DNA of 64,000 nucleotides from Myotis daubentonii (taxonomy: Eukaryota > Chordata > Mammalia > Chiroptera > Vespertilionidae), in NCBI RefSeq assembly GCF_963259705.1, contig NC_081861.1, positions 104,649,726-104,713,725 of the forward strand. Direction: 5' to 3'. The translations under genes and the position numbers were made by a program. The number at the start of each line of letters is the position of its first letter. Positions within the stretch are counted from its first letter, which is position 1. The notes beneath the pieces were generated by a model. That model was not told the origin of the DNA. It was given only the letters and a program-made list of their open reading frames with translations, and did no database searches. This document shows, piece by piece, positions 22,047-30,849 of the stretch.

Positions 22047-22310
22047 AACATAAACTGATGAACAAAAATATTCCCAGAGACAGAGAAGCATCGAACAGAC
22101 CATCAAACTTCAGAGGGAAGGCAGGGGACTGGGGGAAGAGATCAACCAAAAGACTTGTATGTATGCCTATAAGCATAACCAATGGACACCAATACTATGG
22201 AGGTGAGGGCATGTGCTCAGGGGTGGGGTAGCCAGAGAGAGGTCATTGGGGGGAAAGGAGACATATGTAATACTATATGTAATACTTCAAACAATAAAGA
22301 AATTTTTTTA
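22047..22310 (+). mobile_element. 5'-truncated LINE-1 3' UTR
   Basis: L1 3' UTR from 'ataaactgatgaacaaaaat' through 'gagatcaaccaaaagacttg' and a G-rich tract to 'acatatgtaatactatat', AATAAAG and a short A/T tail. It abuts the left part of a mariner MITE whose outer terminus is missing, so the L1 probably inserted there with a small deletion. Confidence 0.85.
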
Positions 22311-22373
22311 AAGTACATTTACAATTGTGAGTACATGAAACACAGAGTTTATTCTTGTATTATTTTTTGTTAA

Positions 22374-23150
22374 CTAGAGGCCCAGTGCATAGATATGTGC
22401 ACCGGTGGGGACCCATGGCGTGGCCTGTGAGAATCGAGCTGCAACCTGGCATCCAACATCACCCGAGGGATGTAGAAGTGTGAGAAGCAGCAGGTGGCTG
22501 GGGAGGAGCCGTTCCCACTCATCCCAGCCCCTGCTCATCCCAGTTAGCTGAGCATCTGCCTCCCCATCTTTCCCTGCCACCCCTCACATCTCCTGGTCTG
22601 CCACACCCAGCTGCAGAGAAGTGGGTCCCTAGGGCAGAGCTCCCGTGGCCTTGCTAGAGGTGCAGACTGAGGTTTGGAGGAGTGGAGTGAGAGCCCAAGG
22701 GGCACCCGGGGTGGACCAGAGAGTCACAGTAGCTGTGTGGTGAGGATGCCACTTCAAGCACCTTCCTGCAAGTCCTGGGATGGCTGCAGTCTGATAGAAG
22801 GAGGCAGGCACTAGGGACGGAGTTCATAGTCTCTTTTTTCCCTCCCTCTGTCCCTCAGTCCCAGCTTCCCAGGGAGGATGCGGTTTGAGGGGTTGACAGG
22901 GTTTGGGGGGCACCACACCTCCAGAGTGGTGCCTGAGGAGGGGTGGAATATGGGCAGATGGCCCGGCCTCCCAATGGGAACTGCAGCTCAGTCCCACTTC
23001 TTGCGATCTTTCATAGACTCAATAGCCTGTTCCTCTTTTTATCTGTCCAAGTTTTACTGCACGCTGGTGACCATTGTGTGTCATAGTGACTGGTCGACCA
23101 GTCGTTCGGTCGTTTGATTGTTCAGTCACTTAGGCTTTTATATATATAGA
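22374..23150 (-). mobile_element. HeliBat-type Helitron, first of a tandem trio
   Basis: On the + strand it starts CTAGAGGCCCAGTGCATAG (the - strand 3' hairpin and CTAG) and ends with 'ggcttttatatatataga' (the - strand 5' TC end). The 777-bp body is GC-rich, with no helicase or Rep ORF. Its 5' end touches the CTA of the next Helitron at 23,151 with no spacer. Confidence 0.9.
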
Positions 23151-23466
23151 CTATTGGCCCAGTGCACAAAATTTGTGCACAGGAGGGTTCCTCAGGCCAG
23201 TCTGCACCCTCTTGCAATCCAGGACTCCTTAGGTGATATCTGACTGCCAATTTAGGCCCGATCCTACAGACAGCCAGACATCCCTCTTGCAATCTGGGAC
23301 TGCTGGCTCCTAACTGCTGGCCTGCCTGCCTGATAACCCCGAACCTCCTCTGCCTTGGCCCCCGCCATTGTGGCTTCATCCAGAAGGACGTCCAGAATGA
23401 TGTCTGGAGGTCATTCGGCTATTTGGTCTAATTACTAGTAGCATATTACACTTTTATTATTATAGA
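23151..23466 (-). mobile_element. HeliBat-type Helitron, second of the trio
   Basis: It starts CTATTGGCCCAGTGCACAAA, with the palindrome gtgcacaaaatttgtgcac as the terminal hairpin, and ends '..acttttattattataga'. The terminal CTAG is changed to CTAT. At 316 bp it is fully abutted on both sides by other Helitrons in the same orientation. Confidence 0.9.
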
Positions 23467-24276
23467 CTAGGGGCCCAGTGCATGAATTCATGCACCTTGA
23501 AAGGAACTGTGGGCTGTGAGACTGCGGTGGGCACAAGGGTGGGTCTCCACCCACCCTCTGTGCCCCTGCCCAGCCCCTCCTGACGTGGCCCTCGGTCCCC
23601 TCCCTGCCGGCAACCCCACTCCTGCTGCCACTGCTCCCATGCGCTGACAGTGCCAGCCCTGCTCGTACCTGCAGCCAGTGGCAGAGACACCACTTGCACC
23701 CGCTGCCAGCACCCGGCACTGGTCCTGATCGCTTGGTGCAGTCAGCAGTGCGAACAGTGGCTGCTGGCCCCAATTGCCCCTGAGGGCTTCTCTACCTCCC
23801 CCTGCTCCTGAAGGGCAATTGGGGCAGTAGCCACCACTCGCACCCACTGACAACGCTGAGCAATCGGGACTGGCGCTAGATGCCAGCAGCGGTGTGAGCG
23901 GCAGCTCCAGTGCCGGCTGTGGGTGCGAGTGGGGCCAGCACTAGCAGTGGGTGTGAGCGGCGGTTCCGGCGCCAGCAGCAGGTGTGAGTGGGGCCAGTGC
24001 AAGCAGCAGGTGCATGCACCAGGCGGGATCAACAGCAGCACACGGGAGCAAAGAACTTTCAGTAACCACCAGAGGTTCTCCCCGATGACAGCAATCGGAA
24101 CCCTGTCTTGGTCTGTTGCCTCTGCTCACCTGCTCCACCATCCTGCCACAGCCAACGCCTGCCATGTTCCATGCTCGCCCCCTGGTGGTCAGTGCATGTT
24201 ACAGAGACCGGTTGTTCGGTTGTTCGGTTGTTCCGCCATTCAGTCTATTTGCATATTAGCCTTTTATTATATAAGA
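23467..24276 (-). mobile_element. HeliBat-type Helitron, third of the trio
   Basis: It starts CTAGGGGCCCAGTGCATG, with hairpin gtgcatgaattcatgcac, and ends 'gcatattagccttttattat' then ATAAGA. The 810-bp body is very GC-rich, with loose repeats of about 40 bp near 23,880-24,010 ('gtgtgagcggcggttccggc'). The body may be captured host DNA, but I do not recognise the source. Its long open frames are compositional. Confidence 0.92.
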
Positions 24277-24930
24277 TTATTGTATTAGTTTTCATATGAA
24301 CAACTGTAAACCTACTTTTGTCCCACCCTGAACTATATTATGTAATCACTTAATATTTAAATTTTGGATATACTTTGTTGGAATTCCCATCAGTATTTTA
24401 TATTTTTTGTTGCTTTTGTGAATGGCTATTTCTTGCAGGTGTATATTTCTTGCAGCTTTTAAATACTGGTAAAAAATAAAAAAAGAAAAGCTACAAAAGG
24501 ACTAGAAGAAAACACAGGTGAATTCTATTTTTATAATTGACAAAAACAAAAGGCTTTTTAAACTATGGTTCAAGATTCAGAAGAAAAAAACCAAAAATCA
24601 ATAATGTCAACTACTTTTTATAAAAATACACTTCTGCATAGCCAAAAAATCATATTTTTTTAAATAATAAAAATATGGGAAAATATTTTCCTCTTAGTAT
24701 CACAGATGAGAACTAATCTTCCCAGTTTATTAAGAGGTCCTAGAAATTGATATGAAAAAGACAAGCAATCTAATGGAAAAATTAGAAAAAGACATGAATG
24801 GACAGTTCAGAGAAAAATAAATACAAATTTCCTGAACATATAAAAATGCTCCATCTCACTCATAATAAGAAAATATGCATTAAACTACAATGGAAGATAA
24901 TTTCTACCAATCAGCTTTGGGAAATAAACA

Positions 24931-25498
24931 TCTACACTAATAAAAGAGAAACATGGGAATTGGCGTACAACCGCTACCCTTCTCATTGCCTAATCAGCGA
25001 GATATGCAAATTAACTGTCAGCCAAGATGGCAGCCGGCAGCCAGGCAGCTTGAAACTAACATGAGGCTTGCTTGCCTCAGTGACGGAGAAAACCAACATT
25101 CCCCGCCTACGGCTGCAGGCCTCTGAGCCTGCAGTTTCAAACATTGTAACAAATACCACCGGGCTTCAGCCAGCAGGATTGCAACATTGTAAGCAAAGGC
25201 CAGAAACCTACAGCCAAGCCTCAAGCTAAAGCTGGCCCAGAATTAAAAAAAACAAAAAGAAAAAAGGAGCGGTTGGGAGCTTCAGTCACCCCCAGACTGA
25301 AAACAGCCCTCATCCCCTCACCCAGGCTGGCCAGGCACCCCAGTGGGGACCCCCACCCTGAAGGATGTGTGACCAGCTGCAAACAGCCATCATCCCCTCA
25401 CCCAGGCTGGCCAGGCACCCCAGTGGAGACCCCCACCCTGATCCAGGACACCCTTCAGGGCAAACCAGCCGGCCCCCACCCATGCACCAGGCCTCTAC
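24931..25498 (+). mobile_element. HeliBat-type Helitron A of a tandem pair
   Basis: The 5' end is TCTACACTAATAAAAGAGAA and the 3' end GCACCAGGCCTCTAC (CTAG with its last base changed). The body includes 'tatgcaaattaac' and two copies of an 80-bp unit built on 'cccaggctggccaggcaccc'. A relative on the opposite strand lies at 61,045-61,694. The target is A|T when both Helitrons of the pair are removed. Confidence 0.88.
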
Positions 25499-26409
25499 CC
25501 TATATAGTAAAAGGGTAATATGCTCCCAGCACCGGGATCAGCAGAGCCGTGAGGCCTCCCAGCACCGGGATCAGCGTGACAGGGGGCAGCGCCCAAACCC
25601 CCTGATCGCCCTGCGGCTCTGTGTGTGACAGGGGGCGGCACCCCAACCCTCCCCCTCCACGGGCCCTGCTCTGTGTGTGATGGGGTAGGGCCATAACCTC
25701 CCCATCAGCCCTGCCCTGAGTGTGACAGAGGCGGCGCCCCAACCCCCTGATTGGCCCTGCTCTGTGGGTGATAGAGGGTGGCGCCCCAACCCGCTGATCT
25801 GCCCTGCTCTGTGTGTGACAGGGGACGGTGCCCCAACTCCCCTATCGGCCCTACTCTCTGAGTGACAGGGGGGAGCTCCTCAACCCCCTGATGGGCCCTG
25901 CTCTGTGTGTGACAGGGGGGAGCTCCCCAACCCCCTGATGGGCCCTGCTCTGTGCATAACAGGGTACGGAGCCGCAACCCCCCTGTTAGGCCCTGCTCTG
26001 TGAGTGACAGGGGGCAGCGCCCCAATCCCCTGATTGACCCTGCTCTGTGCCTGACAGGGGGTGGCGCAGCAACCTCCCCATCGACCCTGCCTTGAGTGTG
26101 ACAGGGGGCGGTGCCCCAACCCCCCAATCGGCCCTACCCTGAGCGTGACTGAGGGTGGCATCGCAACCTCCCGATCTGCCCTGCTCTGTGCATGACAGGG
26201 GGCGGCGCCCCAACTCCCCAATCGGCCCTGCTCTGAGCCCAACCAGGGGCTGCACCTAGGGATTGGGCCTGCCCTCTGCCACCCGGGAGCAGGCCTAAGC
26301 CAGCAGGGCATTATCTCCTGAGGGGTCCCAGACTGCTAGAGGGCACAGGCCGGGCTGAGGGACCCCCCTCCCCCCCGAGTGCACAAATTTTTGTGCACCG
26401 GGCCTCTAG
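25499..26409 (+). mobile_element. HeliBat-type Helitron B with an internal 47-bp minisatellite
   Basis: It starts CCTATATAGTAAAAGGGTAA directly after the CTA end of Helitron A, and ends with the hairpin gtgcacaaatttttgtgcac and CCGGGCCTCTAG, then T. Most of the 911 bp is a minisatellite (25,576-26,240). The region before the end ('ggcacaggccgggctgaggg') is shared with the Helitrons at 39.3 and 60.6 kb. Confidence 0.93.
25576..26240. repeat. 47-bp minisatellite, about 14 units
   Basis: Each unit runs roughly gtgacagggggcggcgcccc, a C-rich middle with 'ctgatcggccctgctctgtg', and back to gtgac. There are about 14 units of 45-51 bp with sequence and length variants. Long open frames across it on the - strand (for example 25,880-26,311) reflect the repeat, not a gene. 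Confidence 0.95.
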
Positions 26410-26696
26410 TTCTCATGTTCTCATATATTTTAGTAGAGCAATCCCTATGGAGTGTAATTTGGTAATATTTATAAAAAAATACAAATGAATTTTATCTTTT
26501 GATTCAGTAATACTAATAAGAATTTATGTCTACAAATATACCTTCATACTTATACAAAGATATATATTGGTGTATTATTTGTAATAATAAAAGATTGGAA
26601 ATAATCCAAAAGTACATCACTAGAGAACTTGTTAAGTAAGTGGTGATAAACCCATACAATGGAGTACTAAGCATCTGTTTAAAAAACACAATGAGG

Positions 26697-26956
26697 CCCT
26701 AACTAGTTTGGATCAATAGATAGATAAAGCATCGGCCTGTGGACCAAAGGGTCTTGGGTTTGATTCCAGTCAAGGACACATACCTTGACTGCAGGCTCCT
26801 CCCTGGCCCTGGCCCTTGTCAGGGCTTGTGCAGGGGGCAACCAGTTGATGTGTTTCCCTCACATTGATGTTTCTCTCTCTATTCCACTCTCCCTAAAAAT
26901 CAATGGAAAAATATTTTCAGGTGAGGATTAACAAAAAAATAATATAAAAATATAAA
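26697..26956 (+). mobile_element. Ves SINE in the ancient L1
   Basis: The head begins 'ccctaactagtttggatcaa' and the B-box-like site is 'gggtttgattccagtc'. The body is 'ctccctggccctggcccttg' and the tail 'atattttcaggtgaggatta' with A-runs. Flanks ACAATGAGG (about 26,688) and ACAATGTGG (about 26,957) are a near-perfect TSD. Confidence 0.9.
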
Positions 26957-27250
26957 ACAATGTGGAACCTCTCTGTATATACTGATATGGGAAGATCTCC
27001 GGGATATGTAAATAAGTGAAAGAGAGTTAGAAAAAGAAGAGTATCTGTAGTGTAATACCTTTTGAATAAAGGATGAAAGTGATAATGGCATATATCATAA
27101 TTTTCTTGTATTTACTTATAAAAACACTGGAAGTATCCACAAGAATTAATAGAAGCATTATATGCAGGGTATAGGGGAGAGAGGTGCATATGGGGAAGGG
27201 ATATGAATGGAACTTCTGAATGTAAACCTTGGTTATTGCTTTAATTTTGA

Positions 27251-28160
27251 ACCATTTGAGTATACTATGTTACTAAAACAATATAAATAAGAAGTATTTT
27301 AAAAGAAAAAAAGGTAATTGCTCCACAAGCCTTGCACATTTTATTCCAAGCAGATTTATTTTTTGTTGTTTTTTACTGTGTTCCCACACTATTTTAAATG
27401 CAGTTTTCTATAATACTTCTTAGTCACTTCCATAATTTTTCTTTATCAGTCATTCCTACAAATCTATGAACTTCTTAAGTGTAGGAGTCTTGTGTTAATG
27501 CATTTCTGTCTCTTTCATAATGTTCACCATGCCTCACATGTGATATTTGCCCATTAAATATAACCTTTTCAGGTCTACCTTGTCTTAATTAATATTTTCC
27601 TGTAGCATCTTACTTTTGTTCTCTTTATTGAATTTTATCACTATCTCATATTAGAATTATTTGCTTAGTTTTGTTTGCTTTTATCAGATGGTGAACCCCT
27701 GATGATTTATTAGGTATTCAACTAAAATAATGAACTGAGAGGCCTAGAAAATGTATAAATAATTGCTATATAATTTATAAGTTAAATTATGCAAACACTA
27801 TCACAATACTTAATATATATGTAAAATGATCACTCTCTAATAAAATAATGGAGTCTCCTTAGTGAAAAATAAGAAACAGACCTTTAAAAATATCTTTTGT
27901 TCATTATACTGATGCACTTATTTATGAAGACCCCACACATAAGGGTATGCAAACATCTATTAAGCTGTTTTTAAAATCTCCTTTTGGCTTAGTTTCTATA
28001 ATTTTAATAATTAATTTTGAAAAGCATTAATGATATTTAGACAGACTGCTATATACCAGTGGGGTAGAACAACATTACTAAATGAGACTTGAAGTTCCAA
28101 GGTTGATGGAAATATTTTCCTAGAGCAACAGGTAGATTCTTTGAATGCATGAAAGTTCCT
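27251..28160. other. Unassigned DNA with an L2-like 3' end
   Basis: About 27,455-27,565 reads as a sense L2 3' region ('tatgaacttcttaagtgtag', 'caccatgcctcacatgtgat', 'cccattaaat'). The rest is AT-rich and without recognised features. Confidence 0.4.
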
Positions 28161-28164
28161 AGCA

Positions 28165-28285
28165 AAAATTTATTTATTTATTATTCATTCATTCATTCAT
28201 TCATTCAGCAAATATTTTTTGAGCAACTGCTATGCTAGGCATTCTGAAGTATTAAGATATAAGTAAAATATGGTCTTTGTCCTCA
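28165..28285 (-). mobile_element. L2/MIR3-type 3' end, antisense
   Basis: The (ATTC)n run, followed by 'agcaaatattttttgagcaa' and 'ctatgctaggcattctgaag', matches the reverse complement of the L2/MIR3 terminus. The ATTC repeats are the element's own 3'-end repeat. Confidence 0.65.
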
Positions 28286-28287
28286 GG

Positions 28288-28520
28288 GAGGCAGTATAGC
28301 ATAATGGTTAAGAATATAATTAAATAAACCTACTTTTGAAATATCGCTTCTCTACATGACCATGAGCAAATTACTTAAACACTGTGCCTTAATTTTATCT
28401 TCTGTCAAATAGGGCAATGATAGCTATTTCACAGGCTTGTTATTAAGATTTAGATGAAATAATGTGCATATAGATTGTACACATGCTTGGCATATAATAA
28501 CCACTCCAAAAGTGTTATTT
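28288..28520 (+). mobile_element. MIR SINE
   Basis: The MIR order is visible: 'gcagtatagcataatggtta', 'gaccatgagcaaattactta', 'cactgtgccttaattttatc', 'tctgtcaaatagggcaatga', and 'cttggcatataataaccac'. This is an ancient tRNA-derived SINE shared by mammals. Confidence 0.85.
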
Positions 28521-28814
28521 GCATTCTTATTGCCTAAAAATAGAATTGTTCTTTTATGCAGTCTTCCTTTTTATAAGAGTAGTACTCATATGCTTTATTG
28601 TAGAATGTGACCCCATTCTAAATACTTACTTTTATCCTAATTCTCAGGCTCTATGAGGCATGAGAGAACAACTTCTTAAAGTAGTGAGGATATTATTAAA
28701 TAAAATTGATAATTATTAGTACTCTTAATAAGAAGAATAAAAGAAAACTGATGATGGGAGAACACATATTATTTATTTGAATGATACAAGGGAATTCTAA
28801 TCAAGATTCTAAAT

Positions 28815-29142
28815 CAGTGATTCCCAAAGTGGGCGCTACCGCCCCCTGGTGGGCGCTGCAGCAATCCAGGGGGGCGGTGATGGCCACAGGTGCATTTGTT
28901 TTAACTTTTTTTGTATTACCTTTCTATTCTGAGTTCAATAAATAGTTTCATAATTTCAAACTTCAATGTTTCTAATTTACACCTTTCTTTACTATATTTT
29001 ACGAAAAAGGTAGAAACATTAATACATATATCTTTCTGTTTAATTGCTATTAAAATTTAAAAAAAAATTAATTTCCAGGGGGTGCTGAGTAATATTTTTT
29101 CTGGAAAGGGGGCGGTAGGCCAAATAAGTTTGGGAACCACTG
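28815..29142. mobile_element. Non-autonomous hAT MITE (CAGTGATTCCCAAAG termini)
   Basis: It starts CAGTGATTCCCAAAGTGGGC and ends TTTGGGAACCACTG. Both ends carry GC-rich 'ccgccccctggtgggcgc' or 'ggggg(t/c)g' blocks around an AT-rich core. The 8-bp TSDs TTCTAAAT at 28807-28814 and 29143-29150 are perfect. No ORF. The perfect TSD points to recent activity. Confidence 0.92.
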
Positions 29143-29150
29143 TTCTAAAT

Positions 29151-29486
29151 GTATTTAAAAGTATTTTGAAAAGAAAATGAAGACTACTAAATGTCAGTAT
29201 GGGTTCACTAATATACTATGCTAGACCAGTAGACCAGTGTTACCTAAACTGGTGTCTCTCAGAACAGTGAATGCTAATAGGATACTGCTGCCAAAATTAT
29301 ATATATTTTCTATGACTAAATAAGTCTAAGACACATGAAATTAAGCAAAGTTAAAAATATGTCTCCACATGTATTCACTTTAAAAGGTCACTGTAGGACT
29401 TTTCAGAGTTTTAATACACTATATTGTATTACATATCTTCAATAGGTAAACATAGTATGTAGTCTTTCCAAATGTCAGCATGACTA
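29151..29486. other. Unassigned DNA, possibly an ancient hAT remnant
   Basis: About 29,233-29,290 ('cagtgttacctaaactggtg', 'tctcagaacagtgaatgcta') looks like the start of an old MER-type hAT, but no matching far end was found. Confidence 0.25.
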
Positions 29487-29610
29487 CAAGGTCAGACAAA
29501 AGTATGTTTACAGTTGTTCATATGAAAAATACAATGATTAATAAATAATAATACAAGGACAAAGTCTGTTTTGCGTACTTGCAACTGCAAATGTACTTTT
29601 GCCCCACCCT
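29487..29610. mobile_element. mariner-type MITE
   Basis: It begins CAAGGTCAGACAAAAGTATG and ends 'tgtacttttgccccaccct', with TA outside both ends. Its body ('gttcatatgaaaaatacaat', 'tacaaggacaaagtctgttt') parallels the copy at 18,384. The first TIR has several substitutions. Confidence 0.85.
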
Positions 29611-29728
29611 ATATTGTGGAGATTGTGTATATTTGCGTGTGTGCCTGTGCATTACTTATCAATAGTACTCCAAACTAATGTTTTATAAAATATAGTTTTG
29701 AAAATATGGTTCTAGTTTAGGTTTCTTT

Positions 29729-30594
29729 TTTTGTTTTGTTTATTTGAATTATAATTTTTATTACTTTTATGTACAGAAAACTCAACAATATACACTTAGC
29801 CCAGTTTGCTGGCCGGTAGTCTAGTCTTTGACTTTTCCAACTTGGCAATATGAGCCACTGACATTGCCTCCTCAGTGGCAGCAGATCTCATCATATCTGT
29901 TGTTGTAATTGGTCCAGATGACTTCCACCAGCTTAGCCAGAGCTCTATTGTCTTCCAAGTTAGCCTGTGTGAAGGCGAGAGTGGTGCAGGTCTTCTTGTG
30001 GACTAGATGTCCCAGACTGGCCTTCCCCTTGATAATGCAGTAGAGAACCCCCATCTTACGGCACAGGGCAGGCAGGAGGACAGCCATCTCAGTGGAATCC
30101 ACATCATGTGCAATCACTACCAGATGGGCCTTCTTGTTCTCCATCAAGGTGGTGACAGTGTTAACCCTTGCTCAAAGGGCAGGTGGCCTCTTGGTGGGTA
30201 CATCACTCTTGCCAGCAGCTTTCTTCTCAGTCCAGGCCAACAATCTCTGCTTCTTTTCTTGCTCTGTCTCTGATCTGTACTTGTGTGCCAGCTTAACCAG
30301 TTGAATAGCTGTTTGGTGGTTCAAGGACAGGGTGAACTGGTTAATGGAAGGAGGCCCTTACAGACATTTATAAAGAATTGCCCTTTGCCACTGCCACCAA
30401 ATGTAGTAGGGTCATTTGACAAAGCAGGTGAGATCCTTTTTCGGCTGAACGTCCTTTCCAATGCCAAAATTCTTGGGCTTTTTCTCAAACAGGAGATTTA
30501 CTACCTACTTGACCTCCTGCTTCTTCATGACAACAGGGCACCTCTTTCCCCTTAGTCTTCCTTCCTTTCAGATTATTGGGTGGGAGGAAGAGAG
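29729..30594 (-). pseudogene. RPL7A: RPL7A processed pseudogene
   Basis: Intronless retrocopy of the large-subunit ribosomal protein eL8 (RPL7A). On the - strand the frame 30,147-29,872 reads [15 protein letters not shown], then [17 protein letters not shown] and [15 protein letters not shown], close to RPL7A. The stop matching the gene's end is at 29,798-29,796. Homology extends upstream to about 30,580, near the normal start, where the ATG is lost. In-frame stops lie at about 30,508-30,510 (GTC AAG TAG) and elsewhere, and a frameshift is likely in the N-terminal third. A degenerate poly(A) lies at the 29.73-kb end. TSDs of 17 bp (29,712-29,728 and 30,595-30,611) differ at one base, showing L1-mediated insertion. 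It is non-functional. Confidence 0.95.
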
Positions 30595-30849
30595 CTAGTT
30601 TACGTTTCTTTATAGAATAATAGAGTAGTAGAAATGAAAATAAGGAGACATATTATATTTTAACATTTATGTCATTTGAAACAACTCATTTTGTTAATCT
30701 GAGGTGGAAAAATGTTTTCTAGATCAGTCATCTTTAAACATTTTGCTTGTATAACCTTTAAAAGAATTTTCTATACTCTCATACATTTTTAAGTTAACAC
30801 CAAACATTTTTTCACCCTGATTTTAAATTATTAAAAAATTGGTAAAAAA

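Larger units (their letters stand above)
22311..24330. mobile_element. mariner-type MITE split by three Helitrons
   Basis: Left part 22,311-22,373 ('tttacaattgtgagtacatg') and right part 24,277-24,330 (ending CCTACTTTTGTCCCACCCTG) join across the Helitron array into a MITE of the 18,384 family: TTGTTAA plus TTATTGTATTAG recreates its middle. The left CAGGGTGGGAC terminus is missing next to the L1. The array inserted at A|T, as expected. Confidence 0.85.
24490..27250 (+). mobile_element. Ancient LINE-1 (L1M-type) split by Helitrons and a Ves SINE
   Basis: Pieces at about 24,490-24,930, 26,410-26,690 and 26,940-27,250 read as one decayed sense ORF2 C-terminus and 3' UTR: 'ctccatctcactcataataa', then 'attcagtaatactaataaga', 'aaagattggaaataatccaa', 'ccatacaatggagtactaag', and 'atatgggaagatctccggga'. 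Two Helitrons and a Ves interrupt it. It is one of the older L1s here. Confidence 0.7.

Noticed and set aside
23435..24288. Several GC-rich ORFs of 74-121 codons on both strands
   Set aside because: All fall inside one Helitron body, overlap in many frames and show no domain. Captured exon sequence is possible but not recognisable.
25576..26240. Regularly spaced repeats that might suggest a CRISPR-like array
   Set aside because: The units are directly tandem with no unique spacers, in a vertebrate genome, and bounded by Helitron ends.
25500..26311. Long - strand ORFs of 72-143 codons with repeats like GADREV..LSHTEQG
   Set aside because: They are reading frames through the 47-bp minisatellite inside a Helitron. 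The frame persists only because unit length and GC content avoid stops.
30720..30840. Possible ancient hAT/Charlie remnant starting 'cagtcatctttaaacat'
   Set aside because: Only one end shows weak likeness; no matching terminus or TSD found.
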